Positions 1 to 9,233 of a stretch of 64,000 nucleotides of DNA are shown piece after piece. Below the pieces are notes generated by a model. The model ran no database searches. It was not told the origin of the DNA and was given only the letters and a program-made list of their open reading frames with translations. Each line of letters starts with the position of its first letter. The stretch's first letter is position 1. Source of the DNA: Sabellastarte sp. h YS-2021 (lineage: Eukaryota; Annelida; Polychaeta; Sabellida; Sabellidae); assembly GCA_964017235.1 (NCBI GenBank), contig OZ024936.1:32324040-32388039 (forward strand), given 5' to 3'. The translations under genes and the position numbers were made by a program.

Positions 1-703
1 GAAAAAAGTTAATTCTGTATATTTTGTAGACATAGCAATGTAAAGTATTTAAATGGTTGACAATGTTTTCTGAAATAGAAAACTTAGAACCTTTGGCTGA
101 CTGAAAATCTGACTGGACTGGCTTTCTGGATTCTCCTAATAAATATCAGTACATTCAAAAGCTCTAAAAGCAATAACAAAGGAAATACCAGCCAATAAAA
201 CAAATTCTTTGATTTCACAACAGTTTGATATATGTTGGGGGGCAGAGGGTACTAGGTTAATCTGACCAGCTTTCTAGACTCCCTATTAATGTAATCAAAA
301 GCTCTAAAAGTAATAACAAAGGACATATAAGCCAAAACAGGGATAAATCTGATTGCTTTCTAGACTCCCTGCATCCCTGCACATGGTTTCCTATCAACTC
401 CAAATATATTCTAATGCTCTTAAAGTAACAGTTAAGGAAATAAAAGCCAAAAACTCAAATCCCCAATTATATGACTCTGATCTGACCAATAAGGCAGGGG
501 CTCCAGAGGGTAAATCTGACCGGCTGTTTTTTATACCTATTAATACACTACAAATCTCAAAAAGCAATAATAAAGGAGAGATTGATGGTGAAGGTAAATC
601 TGATAAGAGCTCTAGAGTCCCTGCAAATGGTTGCCCATTACCTCCCAATGCATTCTAAAGGTCTAAAAGCAATAGATAAAGCAATAACAACCAAAAGTAC
701 AAA
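1..703. repeat. ~150 bp satellite units flanking DIRS element 1
   Basis: Degenerate tandem units with the recurring phrase gctttctagactccctg, then ...ctcaaaagcaataacaaagg and agataaaagccaaaa. The same unit continues at 4889-5194 and 7973-8285, so elements 1 and 2 interrupt one array. Short ORFs here are not convincing genes. Confidence 0.7.
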
Positions 704-935
704 ATTGCAAATTTAATAATAAAGTAAATTAAATTTTTAATACCCTACCCTAAAGTTAATACCCTATCCAATGAACAATTGCTTTACCGGTCGGCGCGAC
801 CGGTCCCGCCAAACGTCAGAAAAAGACGTCTTGTATATAATACCGGCAGGACCGGCCAGGAGAGTGCATTCACCAGGTGGCGCATCGTACTTCCTCTTCC
901 TGTCTAGACAACATGACGTCATAGCATCTTTTTCG
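704..935. repeat. Element 1 left inverted terminal repeat
   Basis: Starts aaatttaataataaag, then ccctatccaatgaacaattg and a perfect hairpin ACCGGTCG-GCG-CGACCGGT near 786. It is inverted relative to 4697-4888 over the hairpin, the cgccaaacgtcagaaaaaga block, the TATA-like tgtatataata and the gtctagaca block. Confidence 0.8.
914..921. promoter_or_regulatory. CRE-like palindrome TGACGTCA in element 1 ITR
   Basis: A perfect TGACGTCA. The same octamer sits at the equivalent ITR position at 7796-7803 (element 2), 16659-16666 and 22212-22219 (element 4) and 34354-34361 (element 5). This is the known ATF/CREB consensus; its use here is inferred. Confidence 0.45.
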
Positions 936-983
936 TGTCTAGTCCTAGTAAGACCCCTAGTAAGCTGATAGCGGGGCCTTGCC

Positions 984-1070
984 TGTCCATTGGATAGGGT
1001 ATTAACTTATAAAAATTTAATTTACTTATTAAATTTGCAATTTTATTTATCTTATCCAATGGACAATTGC
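984..1070. other. Element 1 internal complementary region (ICR)
   Basis: Reads tgtccattggatagggtatt ... aaatttaatttacttatt (complement of the left end), followed directly by ...cttatccaatggacaattgc (complement of the right end). Joined complements of both termini are the diagnostic DIRS feature thought to template the circular intermediate. Confidence 0.8.
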
Positions 1071-1521
1071 TGAATAACTACCGCTTGGTAGGCAGGTAAG
1101 CAGCTAGGGACTTAAGTGAACTCATAATAAAAACAATACTGAGAAGGCCCATTTGACCTAGGGTCAGAGAACCCTGAGAGGTCAAGGTCGGCTACCAACT
1201 AACTGGTTACCCGGGAGTCTACCAACGTTGCCCCCCCCCTTTTTCTTTCCCCCCAGGGTTGATCTGAGAAGGGAAAGAGAGGGACAGAGAGGGGCTGAGT
1301 TCAGTCCCAGAAGAAATAAACTTCCCAAGGGAAGCAAGTCACAGTTTTTTGTTTGTTTTTTTTATAATATATGTACATTTCAACATATTTACACTATATA
1401 CATATCTAGCATATTTACAATATGTACATATTTATATATATATACAACATCTCCTCACCTCTGGGCCTGGTGGTGCACCTGTTGGGCAGCCACTATAGGT
1501 CCCAGGTGGAAAAGCTCTGAG
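1071..1521. other. Element 1 3' untranslated region
   Basis: Between ICR and recombinase. It contains ctaccgcttggt, oligo-C runs, an oligo-T run and AT-rich ata/tata repeats near 1360-1445. The same layout recurs in elements 2, 4 and 5. No gene seen. Confidence 0.5.
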
Positions 1522-1914
1522 TCAGCCCAGGCAACATCCTTGGAAAGCCTTAGATGCAGCAAAGGCCCTAACATCATGGGCTTTAACCTGATGCAAGGAG
1601 AGGGCCTCCTGGTCAGAGAGCTCATAGCACAGAATCACAGTCTGTTTGATCCATGAGGAGATGGTGGCAGGGGAGATGTCTTTGTCGAAACCTTTCTTGA
1701 AGGAGACAAATACTAACTCCTTATTCTGTCTAAGATCTGAAGTCCTGTCCAAGTAGTAGCGCAAGGCTCTAACTGGACATAGGGACCTGTCACCCTTGAG
1801 TGACCTATCTAGAGATGGTGCCAGGGCTGGAATGACCACTGGTGCCACACTGTCTGGACCCTCCTTAGCCAGCTGATTCTTGGATAGGAAGCTGGGTGAG
1901 GGGTACAAGGACAC
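1522..1914 (-). pseudogene. DIRS tyrosine recombinase C-terminal part, element 1
   Basis: Reads SLYPSPSFLSKNQLAKEG, DRSLCPVRALRYYLDRTSD and then KAHDVRAFAASKAFQ. HDVR is the H-x-x-R motif of tyrosine recombinases. It is out of frame with the upstream part (stop at 1921, single-base lesion). The ORF ends soon after KAFQ because the segment that carries the His/Trp box and nucleophilic Tyr in element 5 is deleted. Not expected to be catalytic. Confidence 0.8.
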
Positions 1915-1920
1915 CTTACA

Positions 1921-3417
1921 TCAGTTTGACTGGTGCCTGATGTTCTTATGTAACCAAGCATGGATCTCACTCCTGGGTTTACCAGAACCTAAGGCCAACA
2001 AGAAAACAGTCTTGAAAGTCAGATGCTTCAAGGAGGCCTCTTTTAGGGGTTCAAAGGGAGCCTTTGTCAGCTGGTGTAGCACCAGGGAAAGGTTCCAGGA
2101 GGGGATGCCCCTCCTGCCCTTGGGTCTGTCTCTATGGAAACTGTCCAGGAGACGAGTGAGATTCTCATCCTTGCTGACATTAATGGTCAGTTCTGACTTC
2201 TCCTTGTTCACCAGCCACCCTAGTTCTTGACAAAGGGTTACTAAGGTTTGTGTATGCTGGAGACAAGTGTCGTGGGTAGAGGCTCTCACCGGCCAGTCGT
2301 CTAGGTACTGGTGGATCCTTATACCCCTTTGAAGTGCCATGAGTTTGACCTCTTTGGCCACTACTGTGAACTCCATGGGAGCTGTGGATAGACCAAAGGG
2401 TAGGGCTTTGAACTGGTAGGACCGATCCTGGAGGTGAAAACGCATGTACTTCCTGGACTGACTGTGAATTGGTATATGGAAGTATGCGTCTTTGAAGTCT
2501 ATGGATGTGACCCATTCCCCTGCCTGTTGGGAGGTTCTTATTGTCTCTGGGGTCTCCATCTTGAACGACTCTGTGTTTAAAAAGGTGTTCAAGGTGCTCA
2601 GGCTCAGGTCCAGGACCGGTCTCCACAAGTTGTTGGGTTTGGGTACCAAAAATAGCCGGTTGTAAAAACCCAGTGAGTTTTGATTTTCTACCGGTTCAAA
2701 TGCATTCTTGTTTATCAGCTGATACAGTGCCTCTAAAAGGAAGGACTGCTTGGCTGAGTTGTGGTAGTTGCTTATTACCATCGGTGACCTTGTCAAGTTG
2801 GGTCTGAACCGGAAGGGGAGGGTGTAGCCCTCCCTCAATGTGGTGACTACTTTTGGACTCAAACCCAGAGCTTCCCATTTTTCCCAACACTGGTGTAACC
2901 TTGCCCCTAGAGGAGGATCTATAACAGCATGTGGGGCATTGGTGACAAGATTTACAGAACTCAAGTGACCTACACAAGAAACATCGTTCACATATTTTAT
3001 TTCTGTGTACATTTGACATGCATTGGGATTTACGCCTTTCCTTTGTGACAACCCGGTGACAATATGAGCATTTGCAACACAAAAGTCTACATTCAAATTT
3101 AAAGTCACTTTGCTGTTCCCGGCTACCACTGGTGCTGGGTCCAAGTCTCCCTGACCGGTAACATATACAGAGTTCTTCTGACCGGTCACAGAATTTACAC
3201 AGTGATTGTCATTTATGAGACTTGGAACCTTTAGCCCGCTTCTGGGAGAATGTGGAGGCTTTGCCATGACTTTTCCTTGCCTGCTGCTAGTCTTTGATCT
3301 GTTTCCAAACAGGGAGGTTCTTCCTGTCGTGATGGCCAGTCGACTTGTCACTTGCAGCATAAGGGTGGAAGCGACCTTTGTGTCAGTGTGATGTACCCGA
3401 CGAACGCCTCTCCTCAC
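1921..3417 (-). pseudogene. DIRS reverse transcriptase fused in frame to recombinase N-part, element 1
   Basis: 498-codon ORF. Residues ~230-400 are RT: SLGFYNRLFLVPKPNN, TSIDFKDAYFHIP, ALPFGLSTAPMEF and IHQYLDDWPVR with the catalytic YLDD. Directly after KSEL the frame continues as NVSKDENLTRLLDSFHRD, the recombinase N-terminal part, through FLLALGSGKPRSEIHAW with the first catalytic Arg. In element 5 these are separated by RNase H and a methylase-like domain, so this is an internal deletion around 2185-2192 that preserves frame. Another frame (3082-2696) is strongly Cys-rich; see findings. Confidence 0.85.
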
Positions 3418-4607
3418 TTCTACTGATTTCCTCTTCAGCCTTGGTGATAAGCTGGTGCGGGAACAGTGCGTTGAGATGTACTGGAGACGTTCTTAAGGCG
3501 TTCCCAGTATCTTGCTTCACTCCAGCATGTAGGTAGTCAAGGTAACTATCTCTGCGGGCCAGAGTGAAGTTAGCCATGTTTATAAAGACACCCTCAGATA
3601 AGTCCTGACTTTACAGGTTGGCTGAACACGTGCACCGGCAAAGGGGTTGTCATCTGCAGCAGAGGACACAGTTTCAAACTCTGGGATCTTATGCCAGTTC
3701 ATGAAGCTTCTCACACCTCTCATAGTCTCTCTATAATTGGCCTCCTCAGTAGGTTCCTGGTCAGCCTCATCCCTGGGGACATCTCTGTCTGGTGACCTGT
3801 CCCGGTGGATTTCATCATCCAGGGAACCAGCAACACTGAGCTGGTCAGCTTCACTATCAGATGCTGAACTCAGATCTCCCTCACCGGTGGGCTGAACATC
3901 AGGGGCTGAACCGGGGTCTGAACAGGGTTGCTGTCCCGGCACTGGGAGCCTCAAGAGGCTGGGTGGCTGTCTGCATCTCATCTACTGCTTCCCTGGTGGC
4001 CTGATCAAGGCAGGGACCGGAATTCATTGCAGTCTGACTGCTGGTGGTGGCACCAGGGTAAAAAAATGGCTTCTGGCTGGTAGTCACATCTGAAGCTGGC
4101 TTCACAACTGGTTCAACCGGTACAGTGAAAGTCTTGGCCAACAGCATCGCCTCCAGCCTGGAAAACCTCTGCCCATTTATCATCTAGCTGCTTCAGGTCA
4201 TCAGCTGAAGGTCTGCTACTGGAAGATCTCTTCTTACTGGCAGAGGGCTTGGGTGATTCACTATGTTTCATCTTCTTTGTAGTAGGGGTTGACTGAGGCT
4301 GCAAAGCCTTGACCTTCTCAACTTTACCCAGCACACTCACGTGTGCAGGGTCCACTAGAGTGCGAGTAGAGGAGGACGCAGTCGCCTTCTTTTCTTTTCG
4401 ATCTCTGTAGGTGGGTGTTGATAATTGCTGGATCTGTTGAGGGGTAAACCCCTTGCAGACATCACATTCTTTCTTGAGGACGCAAGGGTCGTCACTCACC
4501 CCCTTATCTCGACAATGTGCACACTTGGAGTGGGAGTCAAACCCAGCCATAGCATGACCGCAGGAACCTCGTCTCTGTCCTGGGGAAGACATAGCCGTCG
4601 ATAACAC
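3383..4607 (-). pseudogene. DIRS gag-like ORF1, element 1, frameshifted
   Basis: Composite of open pieces 4607-4113, 4183-3899, 3981-3580 and 3577-3383. The N-terminus MSSPGQRRGSCGHAMAGF leads into a Cys/His cluster (CAHCRDKGVSDDPC, ECDVC) also seen in elements 3, 5 and 6. The middle is Ser/Pro/acidic-rich. The C-terminal part reads FTLARRDSYLDYLHAGVK, matching FLKLCH- and SYLNHV-type segments of elements 6 and 5. Frameshifts break it. Probable structural or nucleic-acid-binding protein by analogy with DIRS ORF1. Confidence 0.75.
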
Positions 4608-4696
4608 TGTAGAACTTCCTTAAGTAGAAATAAAAAGGTTGGGTTCGGTGTAGAACAAAAAATTCGCTTGTCATGAAAACACGTCTTCACTCTCCA

Positions 4697-4888
4697 CGCG
4701 CCAAACGATAAAGATGCTATGACGTCTAGACAGGAAGAGGAAGTACGATGCGCCACCTGGCGAATGCACTCTCCTGGACGGTCCTGCCGGTATTATATAC
4801 AGGACATCTTTTTCTGACGTTTGGTGGGACCGGTCGCGCAGACCGGTAAAGCAATTGTCCATTGGATAGGATGTATTAACGCAATAAA
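4697..4888. repeat. Element 1 right inverted terminal repeat (promoter end)
   Basis: Inverse of 704-935. It is at the 5' end relative to the minus-strand ORFs and ends ccattggataggatgtatta, acgcaataaaat. Confidence 0.8.
4791..4800 (-). promoter_or_regulatory. TATA-like box in element 1 right ITR
   Basis: On the minus strand it reads gtatataata, about 180 bp upstream of the gag ATG at 4607. The same box is at 7873-7882 (element 2) and 22290-22299 (element 4). It is missing from the element 5 right ITR. A promoter role is inferred. Confidence 0.4.
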
Positions 4889-5194
4889 ATCTGCAATTTT
4901 ACAATCCTAGTATGATCAAAATGAGGCAGGGGTGGGGGGCACTGGATAAATTTGACCAGCTTTCTAGACTCCCTGTTTATGGTTTCCTATTACCTACTAA
5001 TACATTGTAAAGCTCACAGTAAAAGCCATAATGAAGGCGATATAAGCCAATTTCATGTTTGATACATAAGTGGGGGAGCCAAGAGTAAATCTGACAAGTT
5101 TCTAAACTCTCTGAATATAGTTTCTTATTACCTAGTAATACATTCCAAAGTTCAAAAAGCAATAACATGAGATAAAAGCCAAAAACATGAAATT
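4889..5194. repeat. ~150 bp satellite units between elements 1 and 2
   Basis: Two units with tttctagactccctg and cctattacctactaatacat, homologous to 1-703. Both neighbouring DIRS insertions interrupt the unit just after agccaaaaacaYraaat. Confidence 0.7.
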
Positions 5195-5559
5195 GCAAAA
5201 TTAATTTAATAAGTAAATTAAATTTTATTGCGTTAATACATCCTATCCAATGGACAATTGCTGAATAACTACCCCTTGGTCGGAGGGTAAGTTACTAGGG
5301 ACTTAAGTGAACTCACAAATGATACATTTTAAACCTACGGTCTAGGCTGACTTAGTCAGGAGACCTATGGGTCCAGGCCTGGGTTGATCTTAAGGTCATT
5401 AAACCTTGAAAGGCCATAGTCAGTTACCAGCAGCCGGTTCCCCAGGGCTATACCGACGTTGCCCCCCAAACCTGTTTTTCAGACCTGCTTTGAGGTAGGG
5501 GAAGAGTTCAGTCCCATAAGGCAAATAAACCTCCTGAAGGAAGCACGTCACTTTTTTTA

Positions 5560-6123
5560 CTATTTATTGAGCTCTAAATCAGCCCAAGCCACATCTTTCA
5601 GATAGAAATGTGTGAAGGTGTTACGTGACTTCCAGTGATAGGCTGATAGAATCTGCCCCAAGGAGACTCCCAACTGGACATCCTTTAAAGCAGCAAAGGC
5701 CCTGACATTATGGGCTATAACTTGCTGTAAAGTGAGAGCCTCCTGATAAGAGAGCTCATAGCATAGGATCACAGTCTGCTTGATCCATGAGATAGTGGCA
5801 GGTGAGATATCTTTGTCAAAGCCTTTCTTAAAGAAGACAAAGACTAACTCCTTGTTCTGCTTGAAGTCTGAGGTCCTATCAAATACATATGTAGTAGCAC
5901 AATGCTCTGACTGGACACAGGGGCCTGTCAGACTTGAAGGACTTATCCACAGTTGGGCCAGGGCTGGTATAACCACTGGGGCCACACTGTCTGGACCCTG
6001 TTTGGCCAGCTGATTCTTGAAAAGAAAGCTGGGAGATGGATACAGAGACACCAACCGGTGTTTGATGTTCTTGTTTTGCCAAGCATGTATCTCACTTCTG
6101 TGTTTGCCTGACCCTAGGGTCAA
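5560..6123 (-). pseudogene. DIRS tyrosine recombinase, element 2
   Basis: 187 codons, broken N-terminally. Reads GSGKHRSEIHAW (first Arg), SLYPSPSFLFKNQLAKQG, then AHNVRAFAAL (H-x-x-R), SAYHWKSRNTF and THFYLKDVAW (candidate nucleophile Tyr). All catalytic positions are recognisable, but the region upstream of 6123 has stop codons and there are local anomalies (CATTYVFDRTSD in place of RYYLDRTSD). Confidence 0.75.
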
Positions 6124-6270
6124 GAGGAAAAACAGTTTTGAAGGTCAAATGCTTCAGAGAAGCCTCATTAATTCAAATGGGGGCTTTGTCAGCTGGTGCA
6201 AAACCAGGGAGAGGTTCCAGGAGGAGATGAAAGTCCTAAAACAGGTACATAAGGAATTCAGCTACTGACT

Positions 6271-7010
6271 TTATTGGGGGTGCCCTGAAGTCCACCTGAA
6301 TACTGAGGCACCACTTTGTAAAAGTGGCCAACTTTGTCTCATAGACTGATCTGGTTGATCGTCTCTGAGCCTCAATTCATGCTGCCACAGCCTCAGAGAA
6401 GCCCTGCTCTTTGATTGTCGAGGCTCTAGGAGCCATGCATACAGATTTAGATTGGACTGATTCCTGTGAGGAGTCTGATTGACAGGCCGAGTGAGCAGGT
6501 TGGGCAGGCTCAGTGGGATTTGGCTGGACATGGCCACTAGATCGCAGAACCAGGGCATGTTGGGCCTCCCCGGAGCAATCAGAATGATTCTCCTGCATGG
6601 GTAATCGTGCAGCTTCGCCACCACTTTGCCCAAGATGGCTGCTGATGGGAAGGCATATGCATTCTCCCATGGCAGGCTGAGTGCATCCATTGCCCAGGCC
6701 AGGGGGTCTGGTACTGGTGACACAGAGGTAACTTGTTGAACTTCATGGAAAATAGATCTATTTAAGGCTGGTGCCACTTGCTGCATACTGACTGGAAGAC
6801 CTCTGGAAGGGGAGACCAATCCATTTGGATGGTCTGGTCTAGCCTGGATAGCATATCTGCTACCACATTCAGCTGGCCTGGAATGTGTCGGGCTATGAGT
6901 CACCTGCTTCAGGGACACCAGGTCAGGATTCTCCACAGAGGGGCATACAGTGAGCCCGATCTCATGCCTCCTTCCTTGTTTATGTATGACACCACTGTGG
7001 TGTTGTCGGT
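6271..7010 (-). pseudogene. DIRS RNase H end plus methylase-like domain, element 2
   Basis: From 7010 downward, frames give the RNase H motif STDNTTVVSYINKEGG. The main ORF (6936-6271) then reads DPLAWAMDALSLPWENAYAF, RIILIAPGRPNMPWFCDLVA and LLEPRQSKSRASL. This post-RNase H segment is the position of the Dam-like methylase domain described in DIRS elements. Frameshifted. Confidence 0.65.
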
Positions 7011-7580
7011 TGATATTAATTGCTGAATCAATTTTGCAACTATCTCTTCAGTGCCCGTCTTTCCTGTGTATATTTGACAGATGCCGTAGAAGCCCTTGTG
7101 AGCTATATTTAGAAATAACTGCTGGTCGGTGAATCATGTGACTAGCTTGCTGAAGATGATGACGTCATTTGAGTTCTTTTGTGATACTTAACCCGGCAAC
7201 TGTATGTAATACTGGCCATCCACAAACACCACTACCGATAACAAGGACGGGTCCATGAGGGAGGGACTGGTATCACAGTAGATGTGAATTCTGAAGAACG
7301 CATTGCTGAATTATTTTTTAAACTATCTCAGTGCACGTCTTTATTGTGAAGATTTGAAAGATGCCAGGATAGCCCTTGTGAGCTATATTTAGCAACAATT
7401 TGCTGGTCGGAAGGTCACGTGACCAGCTTGCCAGAGAAGATAATGTCAGTGGTCGAGTTCTTTCGTGACACTTAACCAGGCAACTGTACAGTATTCTGGC
7501 CATCCACCAACCCCACTACCAACAACAAGGCCGGGTCCATAAGGGAGGGACTGGTATAACAGTAGAAGTGAATTCTGAAG
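7005..7580. repeat. 280 bp tandem duplication inside element 2
   Basis: Two copies with 280 bp spacing: agcccttgtgagctatattta at 7091 and 7371, and ctggta-cacagta-tgtgaattctgaag at 7269 and 7549. Function unknown. Not seen in the other DIRS copies here. Confidence 0.75.
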
Positions 7581-7744
7581 TTGAACCACCTGGGGAGGAA
7601 ACTAGCAACATGGCGGTCTGCATATTTCTCATCGCTTACTGCCCTATCATCAACACTAAATTGAATCGACTAGGGAGTGTTTCCAGCAGATTTCTTAATG
7701 AATATTAATGCTTGATATGTAGATAACACTTCTACACAAAAATA
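7581..7744. other. Element 2 leader, no gene seen
   Basis: AT-rich stretch between the duplication and the right ITR. No ORF or recognisable repeat. Confidence 0.35.
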
Positions 7745-7972
7745 TTTGCAAATAACATGTCTGCACAGTACACACACCAAACAAAAAAGATGCTATGACG
7801 TCACGCCGTCTAGACAGGAAGGAAGTATGATGCACCCCCTGGCAAATGTACAGTGGGACCGGCCGGCCCATATATTATATACAAGGCGACTTTTTTCTGT
7901 CGCTTGGCGGGCCGGTCTGCACTGACCGGATTAGCAATTGTCCATTGGATAAGATGTATTAACGCAATAAAG
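7745..7972. repeat. Element 2 right ITR
   Basis: Shares with the other ITRs: TGACGTCA (7796), gtctagacaggaaggaagta, tattatatac (7873), ggcgggccggtctgc and gcaattgtccattggataag, then tgtattaacgcaataaa. Confidence 0.8.
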
Positions 7973-8285
7973 TCTTTGATTTTATGACCCCAGTTTTACC
8001 CATAGGACAAGAGGCCAAGGGGGTAAATCCGACCAGCTTTCCAGATTCCCTGAATATTTTTATTACCTACTAATAATTTCCAAAGCTCTAACAGCAACGG
8101 AGAGATAAAAAGCCAAAGACACAAAATCTCAGATTTTATGACTTCAGTATGACCCATAGGGGCTGGAGGGTGTAGTCAGGGGGAAAATCTTTACCAGCTT
8201 TTTAGGCTCTGCAGATGATGGTTTCCTATCGCCTCTCAATACATTTTGAGGCTCAAAATGTAACAGACAGAGAGATAATATAGGA
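7973..8285. repeat. ~150 bp satellite units right of element 2
   Basis: Includes an uninterrupted unit (agccaaagacacaaaatctc, then agattttatgacttcagtat) that shows the empty target for elements 1 and 2. Confidence 0.7.
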
Positions 8286-9001
8286 TTCTGATGGAGTTAA
8301 GCTATGTGATTACTACTTGGTACAATACTCATAACTACCTTAATCTTGGGCCAGTTGCGCCCACAATCTAATCAACTAGATAGAGATATTGATAGCCTTA
8401 ACTTGTATGTAACATTATACCCTACTTCAGTACGTAGTTTTTCCTGAGCAGTGGTGACATGTGAGTGTATCTAAAAAAAACTGGTCTTTGTTCGTGCAAC
8501 CTTGAAAAGCTCATAGGTTAAAACTAAGCAAATGGAAAAGTTCCCCCCATGCCCAAGGTATATAAGTACCAAATATGGTTAGAAAGCCCCCACCAATTAG
8601 GAATATATTGAAGGGAGACCATAATCTGGTGGCAGCAGTGGCAAGGAAACCTGACCCCAAAATAAGTTTTCTAAGTGCCCTTCTCCATGGACACTTAATT
8701 ACCAAAGATAAGTCAAAAAATTTACTGCCAAAATTTTCTGTAAATTACTTACAATGTTATATTTGTGATTTTTGAACTATTATAATTCAGGTTATTGAAT
8801 GATAAAGTGTTTTCATAAATCCTGCTACTTTATACTTAAGTTTAAGAGGTGCCAACAACATATAGATATGTCAGTATAAAACAATACAGCTCGCAGAATT
8901 TCAATCAAATGGCATGACAGTTAATTATCAATTTTACATTGTTTCATTAAGCAGTATTTTAAAATATATAATTGTTATTAACAACTATTTCATACTTATA
9001 C
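8286..9001. other. Intron downstream of exon j, nothing recognised
   Basis: Unique-looking AT-rich sequence. No exon, RNA gene or repeat recognised. The next coding exon must be beyond the left edge. Confidence 0.5.
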
Positions 9002-9233
9002 CATCGATACTCATTAAATATTGTTAGAATTTCCACAATTTCATTGTTGTTCTCAGTGGAGATTTTCAGGAAATGTCTTACCAAAATGTATCTGGGCTGT
9101 GTGATGTTTGAAGTGTTGAAGACTATGTCTCTAATGAAGGCAGCTCCTGGTGTTGACTGACCAGTGGATGGATCTCCATACAGAAACATGTGGAGATGTT
9201 CATAGAACTCAGCATTAGAGCTTATATTCAGAC
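9002..9233 (-). CDS. Patched-like exon j (extracellular domain 2)
   Basis: 232 bp exon, acceptor tatcactgtag, donor GATG/gtataagt. Reads G/LNISSNAEFYEHLHMFLYGD, GAAFIRDIVFNTSNIT, then PRYILVRHFLKISTENNNEI and VEILTIFNEYR, ending with two bases of a codon. The donor is weaker than the others, so the 3' end is less certain. If it were skipped, the frame would reach a stop at 8959. No later exon is recognisable between 1 and 9001. Confidence 0.75.

Larger units (their letters stand above)
704..4888 (-). mobile_element. DIRS-like retrotransposon, element 1 (degraded)
   Basis: About 4.2 kb with inverted terminal repeats (704-935 and 4697-4888) and an internal complementary region (984-1070) that joins the complements of both ends, as in DIRS-1. 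In minus-strand order it carries a gag-like ORF (4607-3383), a reverse transcriptase (about 3000-2190) and a tyrosine recombinase (about 2185-1522). RNase H and the methylase-like domain are deleted, so RT runs in frame into the recombinase. The recombinase C-terminus has lost its nucleophilic Tyr segment. It lies in satellite DNA between 1-703 and 4889-5194. Confidence 0.85.
5195..7972 (-). mobile_element. DIRS-like retrotransposon, element 2 (truncated)
   Basis: About 2.8 kb. It begins at half of the internal complementary region (5197-5262, ...cctatccaatggacaattgc), so the left ITR is missing. Minus-strand recombinase (6123-5560) and RNase H/methylase-like remnants (about 7010-6271) are present. 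RT and gag are gone, replaced by a 280 bp tandem duplication. The right ITR is at about 7745-7972. It is inserted in the same satellite as element 1. Confidence 0.8.

Noticed and set aside
1228-1656. 142-codon plus-strand ORF in element 1
   Set aside because: Crosses the 3' untranslated region and the antisense of the recombinase. No support.
8511-8775. Overlapping ORFs as the next Patched-like exon
   Set aside because: Sequence does not resemble the C-terminal Patched domain and lacks a fitting acceptor in the needed phase.
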